Positions 14,784 to 24,086 are shown, counted from the stretch's first letter. The stretch is 62,989 bases of DNA from WLJO01 sp945889085 (GCA_945889085.1 CAMDBM010000012.1:1-62989), one strand, 5' to 3'. Numbers and translations are program-made. The notes: a model not told the origin generated them from the letters alone.

Positions 14784-16016
14784 TCAGTCGATGATCGCCT
14801 GATAGGCGAGCGCCCGCAGGTCCTGCTCGGGCAGCTCGATCCCCACCATGCACTGCGTCATGAGCACGCCGACGAGATCCTCCTGCGGATCCACCCAGAA
14901 GTAGGTCTTGGCAGCACCGGCCCAGCCGTACTCGCCCACCGATCCGGGGCCGCCCTGCTCGGCGACGTTCATCATCACGCGCGATCCGAGGCCGAAGCCC
15001 CAACCGGGGTTCGGCAAACCAGCAAGCTCGTAGGGCAGCAGTGCGGCAGGCAGGTGGTTCGTGTGCATCAACTCGAGGGTCTTGCGCCCGATGATTCGCT
15101 CGCTGCCGAGCTCGCCCCCATTGCAGAGCATCTGCCCGAAACGCGTGTAGTCACCGATCGTGGAGAACAATCCGTGCCCACCGCGCACGAACAGGTCGGG
15201 GATGTCGGTGGGGTAGGTGTCCGACACGTCGTGGCGGGCGTACACCCCCATCGAACCCGGGGAGAAGATCTTCAGCAGCGTCTGATCCTGCGCGCAGAGG
15301 TCCGGGTGTCCGTACATCGCGGCGAGACGGGAAACCTTTGCCGCGGCAACACCGAAGCCGGTGTCGGTCATGCCGAGCGGGCCAAACATGCGGTCCTGCA
15401 GGAACCTGCCGAGGGGCTGGCCGGAGATCACCTCCACCAAGCGCGCTGCCACGTCGATGCCCACGCTGTAGTGCCAACGGGTACCGGGCTGGAACGCGAG
15501 CGGGATGGTTGCCAACTCGTCGATGAGGCTCTCGAGCGTGCGCTTCGGGTCGTTCATCAGCCGCGCCTTGCGGTACAGCTCGCCGCTCTCGAAGTCCGGC
15601 AGGAAGTCGTAGGTGAGGCCGCTCGTGTGGCTGAGCACGTCGCGCACCTGCATCGGGCGCGCCTGGTCGACCAGGGTGCCTCCGGGGCCCATCACCTTGG
15701 TCGCGGCGAACGCCGGGATGTACGCCGCCACCGGATCGGTGAGGCGGAACTTGCCCTCCTCGAGCAGCAGCATGAGCGCCGTGCTCACGATGGGCTTGGT
15801 CATCGAATAGATGCGGAAGATGGTGTCGGCCGTCATCGGGAGGCCGGCCTCGGCATCACGGTTGCCGTACTGCGCGTCGAACACGGTCTCGCCGTGACGG
15901 TTGATGCGTACGTTGATGCCGCTGAGCGTGCCGCGATCTACGTACCCCTGCATTACCGGGTTGATGCGGTTGAGCCTCGATGTGCTCATGCCGACGACTT
16001 CTGCTGCTGTGGCCAT
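14784..16016 (-). CDS. Serine beta-lactamase-like hydrolase (class C/EstB family)
   Basis: A 410-residue beta-lactamase/penicillin-binding-protein fold enzyme. The nucleophile motif SMTKP (SxxK) follows IFRIY at about residue 75, and the second motif is YSVG in place of the common YxN. The C-terminal GGPGSVGEYGWAGAAKTYFWVDP region is typical of EstB/LovD-like esterases and of acyl-CoA-linked hydrolases in actinobacteria. No signal peptide is visible, so an intracellular esterase or transacylase is likelier than a lactamase. The ATG at 16016 follows GAAGGGGAA, the same ribosome-site sequence as the CoA-transferase at 9296. Confidence 0.85.
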   Translation of the reverse strand: MATAAEVVGMSTSRLNRINPVMQGYVDRGTLSGINVRINRHGETVFDAQYGNRDAEAGLPMTADTIFRIYSMTKPIVSTALMLLLEEGKFRLTDPVAAYIPAFAATKVMGPGGTLVDQARPMQVRDVLSHTSGLTYDFLPDFESGELYRKARLMNDPKRTLESLIDELATIPLAFQPGTRWHYSVGIDVAARLVEVISGQPLGRFLQDRMFGPLGMTDTGFGVAAAKVSRLAAMYGHPDLCAQDQTLLKIFSPGSMGVYARHDVSDTYPTDIPDLFVRGGHGLFSTIGDYTRFGQMLCNGGELGSERIIGRKTLELMHTNHLPAALLPYELAGLPNPGWGFGLGSRVMMNVAEQGGPGSVGEYGWAGAAKTYFWVDPQEDLVGVLMTQCMVGIELPEQDLRALAYQAIID

Positions 16017-16086
16017 GGTGAGTTCCCCTTCCCCTACGGGTTTCGTTGGTCGCACCGTAGCCCGGTGGGGGCGTGGCGTGCAGGGC

Positions 16087-16098
16087 TAGGGTCGGGCC
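16087..16098 (+). promoter_or_regulatory. Possible leaderless -10 box (TAGGGT)
   Basis: TAGGGT at 16087-16092 ends six bases before the ATG at 16099. The 21 bases 16081-16101 match 29751-29771, in front of the alpha-hydroxyacid oxidase, at 19 positions, which suggests a real promoter-start element. Confidence 0.4.
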
Positions 16099-16275
16099 AT
16101 GGAAGACCTGAGTACCGAGGACATCGACCTCACGCTCGCCTTCTTACACAGCAGGGCACAGAACCTGCAGTACACCGAGATCCGGCGCTTCCCTTCTCCT
16201 GAGGGTTCGTTCAGCAACACCCGCCTCGAGGAGTATCTGGACACGCGCCAGACCGCTGTCCTCAGCAAGGGGTAA
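16099..16275 (+). CDS. Small hypothetical protein (58 aa)
   Basis: A 58-residue frame from ATG 16099 to TAA 16273-16275. The product is acidic at the start (EDLSTEDIDLTL) and contains TRLEEYLDTRQTAV; no family is recognised. It has no Shine-Dalgarno sequence, but a TAGGGT box six bases upstream fits leaderless transcription. The composition is protein-like rather than the Arg/Pro-rich type of chance frames. It lies between the starts of the beta-lactamase-like gene and the end of the HNH gene, both on the other strand. Confidence 0.5.
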   Translation: MEDLSTEDIDLTLAFLHSRAQNLQYTEIRRFPSPEGSFSNTRLEEYLDTRQTAVLSKG

Positions 16276-16318
16276 GGCCATTGTGGCCGAAGGCGGTACG
16301 GCCAGAGCCGAACTTGCG

Positions 16319-17557
16319 TTAGTTGTCGGGATCCGCACGTTCGTGGTGGCGCAGAAGGGCCCAGCGGATGCGTGCCCGGAAGGTTTCGAGGCGGTCGACA
16401 CGCCGTTCGCGGAACGGGGTGGCACCGTGGTCGTGTTTGTTGCGGTGCCGGTTGTGGCTGGTGCACTCGACCCGTCCGTTGAACTGACTCGTTGTGCCGC
16501 CCTGTGACCACGGGGTGATGTGGTCGATGTCGCACTTGGGTGCCGGGACGGCGCACCCGGCCGGGTGCTGGCAGCGGCGGTCCCGGGCCTCGATGGCGCG
16601 GCGCAGTTTGCCGGTGAACGAACGCTGCTGGGAGACGCTGAGCACGGTGGACGGACCGTCGAACAGCACCGACTCGATCACCGCGTCATCGATCCAGCCG
16701 GCAAGATCGCCAGGAGCGACAACGGTGCCACGGGCGAGCTCGCACAGGTGCCGGAGCGTTTCGTCGCCGACGTGCGCCACGAACAACGGCGTGGGCCGCC
16801 GCCCATCGGCAGGGGCGGTCGCAGATCGGGCGGCCATCTCCACGAGCGCTGCCGCGCGTCGCTGCGCGCCCGTGCGCCCGCTGCCCGACTTGAGATCAGC
16901 CAGGTAGAAGAGGTGCTCGAGACGGTCGAGTTCGTTGAGCAACACCTCACCACCGACTGGGTCCAGCACACCGCTGACGACCACCGTGCCATCGAGTGTC
17001 GACGACGCATGCAGATGCGCACTAGCCCGCCGCTCCGCATTCCCCAGCCTGTCGTCGTCGCCGGCACCGTCCGCGTCGGCACGGCTGCACCAATAGTCCA
17101 CCACGCGGACAGCGTCGTCCCACAGCAGTGGTGTGCACGCGGCGACCAGCGTCGGCTCGTCCTCGGCGAAACGTGTCCGGCGATGGGGGCGGTTGGCGCG
17201 GGCGAACAGGTCTACATGATCAGTGGAGAGCACACCGTTGGCGACCGCCACAGCAGTGACGGGCATCTCCTGCAGGCACCGGGCCCGGCGCAGCACGCGA
17301 CGAGCCGTCGACCTTGACGTCCGCGAGTCCACAGCCAGGCGCGATGCAGCCGACAACGAACCGTCCAACCCCCACACACCCGACCGCTCCCACGACCGCA
17401 CCGCAGGAGCGGCCGCCACAACCAAACGGTGCTGCTCGCGCTGCACCCCCACTACGAAGTCATGAAGCGCTGCCTCGCCATCGGACACATCGCCCAACGC
17501 CAACACTCCATCAACGGCGGCCCGCAACAAGACAAGAGCATCAAGCAGCGCCGACAT
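16319..17557 (-). CDS. DUF222/13E12-repeat protein with HNH endonuclease domain
   Basis: A 412-residue protein with an N-terminal DUF222 region (helical, RTSRSTARRVLRRAR, then LSTDHVDLFARAN) and a C-terminal HNH nuclease core: CQHPAGC, CDIDHITPWSQGG, NGRVECTSHNRHRNKHD. Conserved His and Asn residues and Cys pairs that could hold zinc are present. Such genes occur in many copies in actinobacteria, often associated with mobile DNA; function is poorly known. The ATG at 17557 begins MSALLDAL; the frame runs 22 codons further upstream. No neighbouring mobile-element hallmark was found. Confidence 0.85.
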   Translation of the reverse strand: MSALLDALVLLRAAVDGVLALGDVSDGEAALHDFVVGVQREQHRLVVAAAPAVRSWERSGVWGLDGSLSAASRLAVDSRTSRSTARRVLRRARCLQEMPVTAVAVANGVLSTDHVDLFARANRPHRRTRFAEDEPTLVAACTPLLWDDAVRVVDYWCSRADADGAGDDDRLGNAERRASAHLHASSTLDGTVVVSGVLDPVGGEVLLNELDRLEHLFYLADLKSGSGRTGAQRRAAALVEMAARSATAPADGRRPTPLFVAHVGDETLRHLCELARGTVVAPGDLAGWIDDAVIESVLFDGPSTVLSVSQQRSFTGKLRRAIEARDRRCQHPAGCAVPAPKCDIDHITPWSQGGTTSQFNGRVECTSHNRHRNKHDHGATPFRERRVDRLETFRARIRWALLRHHERADPDN

Positions 17558-17712
17558 ACCACCAGAGTACGAAAGGGGTGCTACACGGTTTCCCGATGCA
17601 GGAAAGCGCTCGAGCACGATCAACGACGGCGCATAGGGACGACCTCGGGCACACGCGACGCTGACCTTCTAGGATCAATGAACTAGGGATAACGACACTG
17701 GGGGGGAACAAC

Positions 17713-18468
17713 ATGGATCTCGGGCTGAAGGGCAAGAAGGCACTCGTCACCGGCTCCACCAAGGGCATCGGTCGCGCGATTGCTGAGGTGCTGCTCGACG
17801 AGGGCGCCTCAGTGGCCATCTGTGCACGCAACGCCGACGAGGTGACTGCAGCGGTTGCCGAGATGTCGAAGAAGGGCAAGGTGGTGGGCGCATCCGTGGA
17901 CGTCGGCAACGCCGAAGCACTGCGCGCCTGGGTGGCGTCGTCGGCCGAGCAACTCGGCGGCATCGACATCTACGTGCACAACACCTCCGCCATGCCGGCA
18001 CGCAAGCTCGACGGCTGGATCAACAACTTCAACGTGGACCTCATGGCCCTCGTGCACGGAACCGAGGCCGCCACTGCGCACCTCGCCGCCGCCAACGGCA
18101 CGCTCATCAGCATCGGCACCATCTCCAACGTCGAGCACTTTGCCACCGGTTCGGGTAGCTACAGCGCGCTCAAGGCGGCCATGACCAACTGGACGCTCGG
18201 GCAGGCACAGGTGCTGGGCGCGCAGGGCATCCGCTGCAACGTGGTGTCCCCCGGCCCGATCTTTTTCGAGAACGGCGCGTGGGACATGATCAAGACCCAC
18301 ATGGCCCCGTTCTTCGAGGCCACCCTGAAGACACACCCCGGCGGGCAGATGGGCGACCCGCACGACGTGGCGAATGCCGTTGCGTTCCTCGCGAGCAACA
18401 AGGCCAAGCACATCAACGGTGCCAACGTCACCGTCGACGGTGGCTTCCTGAAGCGCGTCGACTACTGA
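17713..18468 (+). CDS. Short-chain dehydrogenase/reductase (SDR)
   Basis: A 251-residue classical SDR. It has the NAD(P) motif TGSTKGIGRAIAE (about residues 12-24), the DVGN acidic turn, a Ser in SIGTISN and the catalytic YSALK pair (about 155-159). The C-terminal VDGGFLKRVDY ending is typical. The residue after the second strand is the Arg of CARN, which favours NADPH. A GGGGGGAAC site precedes the ATG. It is followed by a strong hairpin and points at the Rieske/P450 pair, with which it may share a hydroxylated substrate. Confidence 0.9.
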   Translation: MDLGLKGKKALVTGSTKGIGRAIAEVLLDEGASVAICARNADEVTAAVAEMSKKGKVVGASVDVGNAEALRAWVASSAEQLGGIDIYVHNTSAMPARKLDGWINNFNVDLMALVHGTEAATAHLAAANGTLISIGTISNVEHFATGSGSYSALKAAMTNWTLGQAQVLGAQGIRCNVVSPGPIFFENGAWDMIKTHMAPFFEATLKTHPGGQMGDPHDVANAVAFLASNKAKHINGANVTVDGGFLKRVDY

Positions 18469-18476
18469 CCCGAACC

Positions 18477-18504
18477 GGCGGCTGACGGCTTCCCGTCAGC
18501 CGCC
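18477..18504. terminator. Strong hairpin between SDR and Rieske genes
   Basis: A perfect 12-bp stem (18477-18488 with 18493-18504) closes on a CTTC tetraloop. It lies between the convergent stop codons and includes the last codons of the Rieske gene. It probably serves both strands, although no T-run follows. Confidence 0.6.
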
Positions 18505-19713
18505 ATCGGTCACGAGTCGCCCGGCCGTCACGCCGCGGCGAAACAGGTCGGTGAGGCCCTCGTCGGACGTGCGGAGGATCTCGTCGATCCATCCGTGAAC
18601 GTACTGCGCTCCGGCCTCGTTGCGCCCGAACACCACTGCCTGTCTCGTGCCGGTCTTCAGCGCGCGCTGGATTCCGAGCCCGGTTGCGTAGTCCTCGTCG
18701 CGCACCACGCGCTCGAGGAAGTCAATCTGCTTGTTGGCCCTCGCCACGTACTCGTCGGTAAGCGGCGCTGTGGTGATGAAGTCCAGGTGGGTAATCGACT
18801 CGTCGGCGTTCGTGCCCGGGAAGATCCGCGCCACCTGGTAGATCATGTGGTCGCCGAGCGCGAACCCCGCGATTGAGGCGTGCGGGAACACGCTCCACAC
18901 GCCGCTCGTGAGCAGCGCGTCCGGCCATTCGTCGTGCGGCAGTGTCTCCAAGGATTCCCACGGCCCGCGCGGCACGGTGATGCGCTGGTGCGAACCCACA
19001 CGGTGGAACACGGCCTCGGACGGGAACGCCGGCCCGAACGTGTCCTTGTGCAGGATCGGCAGGTGGTAGAAGTCCACGTAGCCGTCGAAGGCCACCTTCC
19101 AGTTCGGGCCCACCAACCGACGGGACGCGAGGTGGTTCATCCCGGCAAAGCCGCACGCACCCAGCAGGTCGTCGTAGCCGGCAAAGAACGCATCAGGGTC
19201 CAGCACCGGTCGCGGCGTGAGCGTGACCCACACGAGACCAGCACGCTCCTCCACGGGTAGCGCCGTGAGGCCGAGGCACGAGGTGTCCACCTCGCCGAAG
19301 TCCTCCCGCTTGTAGATGCCGACGAGGTCGCCCTGCTGGTCGTACGTCCAGGCGTGATAGGGGCAGGAGAACCTGCGGGCCGTGCCCGCTCCCTCGCCGA
19401 CGAGTAGTGCGCCGCGGTGGCTGCACATGTTGACAAACGCCCGCAGCACGCCGTCTCCGTCGCGCGAGAGCAGCACCGGCACGCCGCACACCTCAATGGC
19501 TCTATACGCATGAGGTCCACGCAGTTCGGCGGTGGTGGCCACCAAGAGCGGCAGCCGCTTGAAAATCAGGTCCACCTCCTGCTGCCACCGAACCGGGTCG
19601 AAATAGTTCGCTGCCGGGACGGTGACAACCGACTCGGTTCGATCGGTGGTGCCGGCGCGCACGTGCACCAGCGTGCGTTCGGCCATCGCGACGAGTTGAT
19701 CACGCACGTTCAC
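18496..19713 (-). CDS. Rieske non-heme iron oxygenase, alpha-subunit type
   Basis: A 405-residue oxygenase. The Rieske [2Fe-2S] site is CSHRG (about residue 85) with CPYHAW about 20 residues later. The catalytic domain has FDGYVDFYHLPILH, giving the two mononuclear-iron histidines. This is the architecture of ring-hydroxylating and demethylating oxygenase alpha subunits. GTG at 19713 overlaps the P450 stop (GTGA), so the two genes are translationally coupled; the frame continues upstream only as antisense of the P450. No ferredoxin or reductase gene lies next to it, so electrons must come from elsewhere. Substrate is not predictable; a terpenoid or steroid would fit the neighbours. Confidence 0.85.
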   Translation of the reverse strand: MNVRDQLVAMAERTLVHVRAGTTDRTESVVTVPAANYFDPVRWQQEVDLIFKRLPLLVATTAELRGPHAYRAIEVCGVPVLLSRDGDGVLRAFVNMCSHRGALLVGEGAGTARRFSCPYHAWTYDQQGDLVGIYKREDFGEVDTSCLGLTALPVEERAGLVWVTLTPRPVLDPDAFFAGYDDLLGACGFAGMNHLASRRLVGPNWKVAFDGYVDFYHLPILHKDTFGPAFPSEAVFHRVGSHQRITVPRGPWESLETLPHDEWPDALLTSGVWSVFPHASIAGFALGDHMIYQVARIFPGTNADESITHLDFITTAPLTDEYVARANKQIDFLERVVRDEDYATGLGIQRALKTGTRQAVVFGRNEAGAQYVHGWIDEILRTSDEGLTDLFRRGVTAGRLVTDGG

Positions 19714-20981
19714 GGGGTACCGCCTGCGGGTGCAAAGTCGACATCGAGCCGGGTGAGGCCGCGCAGGATGAAGCTGGGGAAGTACTCGAAGGTGTTCGAA
19801 CCCGGAAGCGTGAAACTGTCGATGCGCTTCGACAGTTCCTCGAGCGCCACCCTGCCCTCCAGCCGTGAGAGGTTCGCACCGATACAGAAGTGGATGCCCT
19901 TGCCGAAGGCGAGATGATCGCGAAGGTGCTCCCTGTCGGGATCGAACCCGTCTGGGTCCGCGAACAGGCGCTCGTCCCGATTGGCGGAGGCGAACACCAC
20001 GACGATGCGGGAACCCTTCGGGAGCGGACAGCCGCCGAGCTCGGTCTCGGAGGTAACCACGCGGAACATGCCCTGCGTTGGCGTGGACAGCCGGAGAGTT
20101 TCCTCCACAATCCGCTCGATGCGGGCCGGGTCGTCCTTCAGTAGCCGCCACTGCTCGGGATACTCGCCGAGCAGCCGCATCATCTCGGTGAGCATCTTGG
20201 TGGTGGTCTCATTGCCGGCCACGAGGAGTTGCTGCACAATGCTGAGCATCTCGGCCATGTCGAGCGGCCGACGATCGGGCACCTCAGCGTCGTTATCGTC
20301 AATGCGCGCGTTCAGCAGGTTGGTGAGCAGGTCGTCCTGCGGCACGGCGCGGCGCATCTCGATCTGCTCCGCGAAGTACCGCTGGAACTCGTTCACGCCC
20401 ATCTCCGCGCGCACCCGCTCGTCGATCGACACGTTCGTGCCGATGCCGGCCACCGAGTCATCCGACCACCGCTTGAAGTCCGCGAGCCGGCTGTAGGGAA
20501 CATTGAGCGCCCGGGCGATCACCTCAACGGGCAGTGGCACGGCGAAGTCCTCCACGAACTCGATGCTGCCCCGGTCGATCCAGGAGTCGATCAGGCGGCT
20601 AGCGATCGACCGGATGGCCGGCTCCAGCTCGGCGATCGCCCGCGGGTGGAATGCCCGGGCCACGAGGCTGCGGTACCGGGTGTGCTCGGGCTGGTCGGCG
20701 GTCAGCATCGTGCTCACCCTGGGATACCCCTGCTCGAACACCTCGAGCAGGCGCTTGCGGGACTCGGGATTGCCCGGCACGTTGGTGACCACGAACCTCG
20801 ACGAGTAAGTGGCGGTGTCCCGCAGCACCTGCAGCACGAGGTCATGGTGGGTAACGAGGTACATACCCAGTGCGGGAAGGTGCAGGACCGGGGCGTCAGA
20901 ACGCATCCGGGCGTAGGCCGGGAACGGGCACTGCAGCGCAGCCGGGTCGAAGGGGTTGAAGGTGCCCAGATCGGTATCCAT
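19710..20981 (-). CDS. Cytochrome P450
   Basis: A 423-residue bacterial soluble P450. The I-helix is VAGNETTTKML (acid-alcohol pair replaced by E-T), the K-helix is ETLRL (ExxR), and the heme loop is FGKGIHFCIGANLSRLE with the axial Cys near residue 355. CYP families with this heme loop oxidise steroids, terpenes or fatty acids in mycobacteria and relatives. ATG at 20981 has GGGAGGTGG eight bases upstream and is preferred over an in-frame TTG at 21020. It overlaps the Rieske gene, giving a two-oxygenase operon. Confidence 0.92.
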   Translation of the reverse strand: MDTDLGTFNPFDPAALQCPFPAYARMRSDAPVLHLPALGMYLVTHHDLVLQVLRDTATYSSRFVVTNVPGNPESRKRLLEVFEQGYPRVSTMLTADQPEHTRYRSLVARAFHPRAIAELEPAIRSIASRLIDSWIDRGSIEFVEDFAVPLPVEVIARALNVPYSRLADFKRWSDDSVAGIGTNVSIDERVRAEMGVNEFQRYFAEQIEMRRAVPQDDLLTNLLNARIDDNDAEVPDRRPLDMAEMLSIVQQLLVAGNETTTKMLTEMMRLLGEYPEQWRLLKDDPARIERIVEETLRLSTPTQGMFRVVTSETELGGCPLPKGSRIVVVFASANRDERLFADPDGFDPDREHLRDHLAFGKGIHFCIGANLSRLEGRVALEELSKRIDSFTLPGSNTFEYFPSFILRGLTRLDVDFAPAGGTP

Positions 20982-21135
20982 CCCGCCCACCACCTCCCCC
21001 GAGTCGGTCGTTACCGCCAACGTAACGGACCCGCCGCCCGGGCGCCACGGGTACCGCCGCCACCGGTCTCATCCGACTCGCACGGCCACCCGGTCACCCG
21101 ATTACATTGCAGGTAACTACGTCGAGGGGACCCCA

Positions 21136-22365
21136 ATGAGCGACAACGACACCCTGCCTGCAACCGATGCCGATGCCTTCCGCCAGAAGTGCCGTGACTT
21201 CCTGCAGAAGCACGCCACGGGCCTGTCCCGCTCGGAGCGCGCAAACGATCGCGGCGCCTCGATGATGGCTGCTGCCAAGGAGTTCCAGAACGCTCTTGCG
21301 GACGCGAACCTCGCCGGTCTCACCTACGAAAAGGCCTACGGCGGTGCCGGCCTCACCAAGATGCACGACCTCATCTGGCGCGAGGAATACGCAAACTTCG
21401 CCGACATGACGGGCGAGCTCACCATCAGCCACGGCATGTGCCTGCCGGTACTCAACCAGTTCGGCAGCGAGGAGCAGAAGAAGCGCTTTCTCCCCGACAA
21501 CATCGCCGGCCGCACGGTGTGGTGCCAGATGTTCTCCGAGCCGGGCGCCGGCTCCGACGTGGCCAGCCTGCAGACCAAGGCAGAGCGCGATGGTGACGAA
21601 TGGATCATCAACGGCCAGAAGGTGTGGACCACCCTCGCCCACCTCTCGCAGTACGGCATCATCATCGCCCGCACGAATCCCGAGGCACCCAAGCACGCTG
21701 GCATCTCAATGTTCATCATGGACATGAACCTCCCTGGCGTGGACATGCGCCCGATCCACCAGATCGACGGCGGCAAGCACTTCAACGAGATCTTCTTCAC
21801 CGACGTGCGCATCCCGGCCGACTGGCTCGTCGGTGAGCTGAACAACGGCTGGAACCAGGCCACCGCAATGCTCATGTACGAGCGTGTTGCCATCGGCACC
21901 GGCTCCACGAGCGGCGTCAGCCACCAGAACGCGGACCGCCTCATCGAGGAGGCCAAGCGTCGCGGGCTCATCAACGACCCGAACCTGCGCCAGCAGCTCA
22001 TGAAGATTTACAGCGAGGAGACCACCAAGTCCCTCGTCTCTATGCGCACCCGGGCGGAGATGAAGGCCGGCCGCACGCCTGGTCCCGGCGGATCGCTCGG
22101 CAAGCTGCACGGCGCCATCATCTCCCGACTGCTGCGCACCGTCATCGGCGAGGTATTCGGCCCGGACCTCGTGGCCAACACCGAGGGCGACAAGGCTGAA
22201 CTGTGGGGCACCATCATGCTCACGAGCTTCTCGGCCAACATCGCAGGCGGCACGGACGAGATCCAGAAGAACATCATTGGCGACCGTGTGCTCGGCCTGC
22301 CGCGTGAGCCCATGGTCGACAAGGACATGCCGTTCAAGGACCTCAAGGTCGGCACCCAGCGCTGA
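21136..22365 (+). CDS. Acyl-CoA dehydrogenase
   Basis: A 409-residue FAD-dependent acyl-CoA dehydrogenase. Signatures include the flavin-contacting MFSEPGAGSDVASLQTKAERDGDEWIINGQKVWTT block (about residues 134-170), WLVGELNNGWNQA and the C-terminal GGTDEIQKNIIGDRVLGLP. The N-terminal half has the relaxed spacing of the FadE-type subfamily that acts on bulky, often steroid side-chain, acyl-CoAs; such members may need a partner subunit, and none lies adjacent. The ATG follows GAGGGGA. It is divergent from the P450 and ends at a hairpin shared with the GT2 gene. Confidence 0.92.
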   Translation: MSDNDTLPATDADAFRQKCRDFLQKHATGLSRSERANDRGASMMAAAKEFQNALADANLAGLTYEKAYGGAGLTKMHDLIWREEYANFADMTGELTISHGMCLPVLNQFGSEEQKKRFLPDNIAGRTVWCQMFSEPGAGSDVASLQTKAERDGDEWIINGQKVWTTLAHLSQYGIIIARTNPEAPKHAGISMFIMDMNLPGVDMRPIHQIDGGKHFNEIFFTDVRIPADWLVGELNNGWNQATAMLMYERVAIGTGSTSGVSHQNADRLIEEAKRRGLINDPNLRQQLMKIYSEETTKSLVSMRTRAEMKAGRTPGPGGSLGKLHGAIISRLLRTVIGEVFGPDLVANTEGDKAELWGTIMLTSFSANIAGGTDEIQKNIIGDRVLGLPREPMVDKDMPFKDLKVGTQR

Positions 22366-22370
22366 CCCGT

Positions 22371-22400
22371 TCGCGCGGGATTATTTGTTGCCCCGCGCGA
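22371..22400. terminator. Hairpin between acyl-CoA dehydrogenase and GT2 genes
   Basis: TCGCGCGGG at 22371-22379 pairs perfectly with CCCGCGCGA at 22392-22400 around a 12-base AT-rich loop. It lies across the convergent gene ends and overlaps the GT2 stop. Confidence 0.5.
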
Positions 22401-23178
22401 GCCATCGGGAGGGAACGTGTAGGCGCTGAAGCAAGCGGTACACCCTCACCTTCACGGAGATCCATCGTGCGCGCATCGATAGCACCTCGAATAACGTCCG
22501 ACTGGCGACCCGCAGCGACATTCTCCAGAGCGGGTTCTGCACGCGCCGCGACCACCGTTGCATCTCGACGAGGCGATCGTTCAACGGCATCTCCCGCCGC
22601 AGGTCCGCACCGAGATGCACAGCAGTCATGCGGGACAGGCGCGCCTCGCGCATGTCGGGCTGCGCTCGGAACTTGTCGAACATGTACTGGTCCGACGGGC
22701 CGGTACGCGGGGCGGGCGACCAACCGACCGGTAACGATCGGTACGAATCGAGTCGGTAAGCGCTCTGCGTAAGCGCGAGGAAGTCCCGAACTGCCAGCCT
22801 GCCGTTTGGACGTACGGCAACGAACAGCGTTCCGCCAAGGTCTGCGTTGCTCAACACCTCTTCGATCCGTTTGAGGTGATCGGGGAACCAGAGATTGTCA
22901 TCAGCGAGGTGCGCCGCGTAGCTGCCCTTGGCCTGCTGGAGCGCTGCGTGCCGATGCTCCTCGCCGTTGCGCTCGCCCTTCGGACAGTCGAACACGGTGA
23001 TACGGGGGTCATCCGCCGCCGCCGACTTGACCCACTCGACCGTCTCCCTCGGCGGCCCGTCGCAGATGATGAACAACTCCCAGTCCTGACGGGTCTGCCG
23101 CTGCAGCGAATCGACAGCGAGCGGGAGGAACACCGGAGGGCGTGTGATGGGGATGAGGACAGTAAACGTGACGCTCAC
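22381..23178 (-). CDS. Glycosyltransferase family 2
   Basis: A 265-residue GT-A enzyme. FTVLIPITRPPVFLPLAVDSLQRQTRQDWELFIICDG is the classical family 2 opening. AHLADDNLWFPDHL is the DxD-like nucleotide-sugar site (about residue 92) and is followed by the usual hydrophobic turn. No membrane helices are present. The start ATG overlaps the stop of the Gfo/Idh/MocA gene (ATGA), so it is the last gene of the run beginning with the flavin monooxygenase. It probably adds a modified sugar supplied by the two upstream sugar genes. Confidence 0.85.
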   Translation of the reverse strand: MSVTFTVLIPITRPPVFLPLAVDSLQRQTRQDWELFIICDGPPRETVEWVKSAAADDPRITVFDCPKGERNGEEHRHAALQQAKGSYAAHLADDNLWFPDHLKRIEEVLSNADLGGTLFVAVRPNGRLAVRDFLALTQSAYRLDSYRSLPVGWSPAPRTGPSDQYMFDKFRAQPDMREARLSRMTAVHLGADLRREMPLNDRLVEMQRWSRRVQNPLWRMSLRVASRTLFEVLSMRARWISVKVRVYRLLQRLHVPSRWLARGNK

Positions 23179-24086
23179 GACGCGGTCAGCCCATCGATCC
23201 GAGCGAGTCGTTCCACGACCATCAAGCCGTCGAGGACGGTGCTGTACGGGGGCGGACCGCCGTACAGGTAACCAAGGAACCGGGTGAGCTCGGCCTTGAG
23301 CGGGAGCGTGCGTGCCAGCGCTAGCCGTTGTTCATTCCGGGGAAACCCAGATCTCGGGTTATCAACAATCAGATATTCAGCATCTGCATCCGACAAGTGC
23401 ACAGTGGCATCACGACCGACCACGGTGAACGAACGCCGGTGCTCGGAGGATGCGGTTCGAATATCAATGGTGACACTGGGCCCGGTGCCTTCCTGGAGAT
23501 TCATCCACGTGTCCTGGGTGAGACCGTGGATCGCGCTGCGCGCACAGACCACCGGCGGGATCGTCCCGAGCCAGTGCAGAACGATGGACAGATCGTGAGG
23601 GGCGAGCCACCAGGTGGCGGAGAGCGAGCGCTGAGCATCCCACCGTCCCCATCGATCAAGACTGATCGACTCGACGGGGCCGAGCCGATCCTCTGCGATC
23701 AGAGAACGAACTTTCTCGACGGCCGGGTGATACCGCCACTTGTCCATCACGAACACCCGGCCAGCGCCGGCATCAGCGATCCTGCGGGCGAGGTCCACCG
23801 TGTGGGCCAACGGCTTTTCCACGAAGAGCGGAACGCTCCCTTCCTGCGTCCGGAGGAGTTCGAGCACGACGGCACCTGTGCACTCGATCGGAACGGCTAC
23901 CACCAGACCGTCGCACGGCGGGAGGTCGAGGTGGTTGGGAATCGCCGATGCGGCACCGCCCTCAAGCGCCAGCGTCCGTGCAGCGGGGTTCGGGTCTGCC
24001 ACGTGCACGGTTGCGCCGAGAGCCAGCAGGTCGCGCAGGATATTTCGGCCCCAGTTTCCGCAGCCCACCAGACCGACCGTAGGCAT
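23175..24086 (-). CDS. Gfo/Idh/MocA-family NAD(P)-dependent oxidoreductase
   Basis: A 303-residue protein. The Rossmann start is VGLVGCGNWGRNILRDL (GxGxxG at about residues 8-13), the family motif VEKPLAH is at about 93, and DKWRYHPAVEKVRSLI follows. Relatives oxidise or reduce nucleotide-activated or free sugars at ring carbons. The length is slightly below the usual 330-350 residues but both domains are represented. Both ends overlap neighbours by ATGA, so translation is coupled to the epimerase upstream and the GT2 downstream. A role in a surface-glycan sugar pathway is likely. Confidence 0.85.
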   Translation of the reverse strand: MPTVGLVGCGNWGRNILRDLLALGATVHVADPNPAARTLALEGGAASAIPNHLDLPPCDGLVVAVPIECTGAVVLELLRTQEGSVPLFVEKPLAHTVDLARRIADAGAGRVFVMDKWRYHPAVEKVRSLIAEDRLGPVESISLDRWGRWDAQRSLSATWWLAPHDLSIVLHWLGTIPPVVCARSAIHGLTQDTWMNLQEGTGPSVTIDIRTASSEHRRSFTVVGRDATVHLSDADAEYLIVDNPRSGFPRNEQRLALARTLPLKAELTRFLGYLYGGPPPYSTVLDGLMVVERLARIDGLTAS

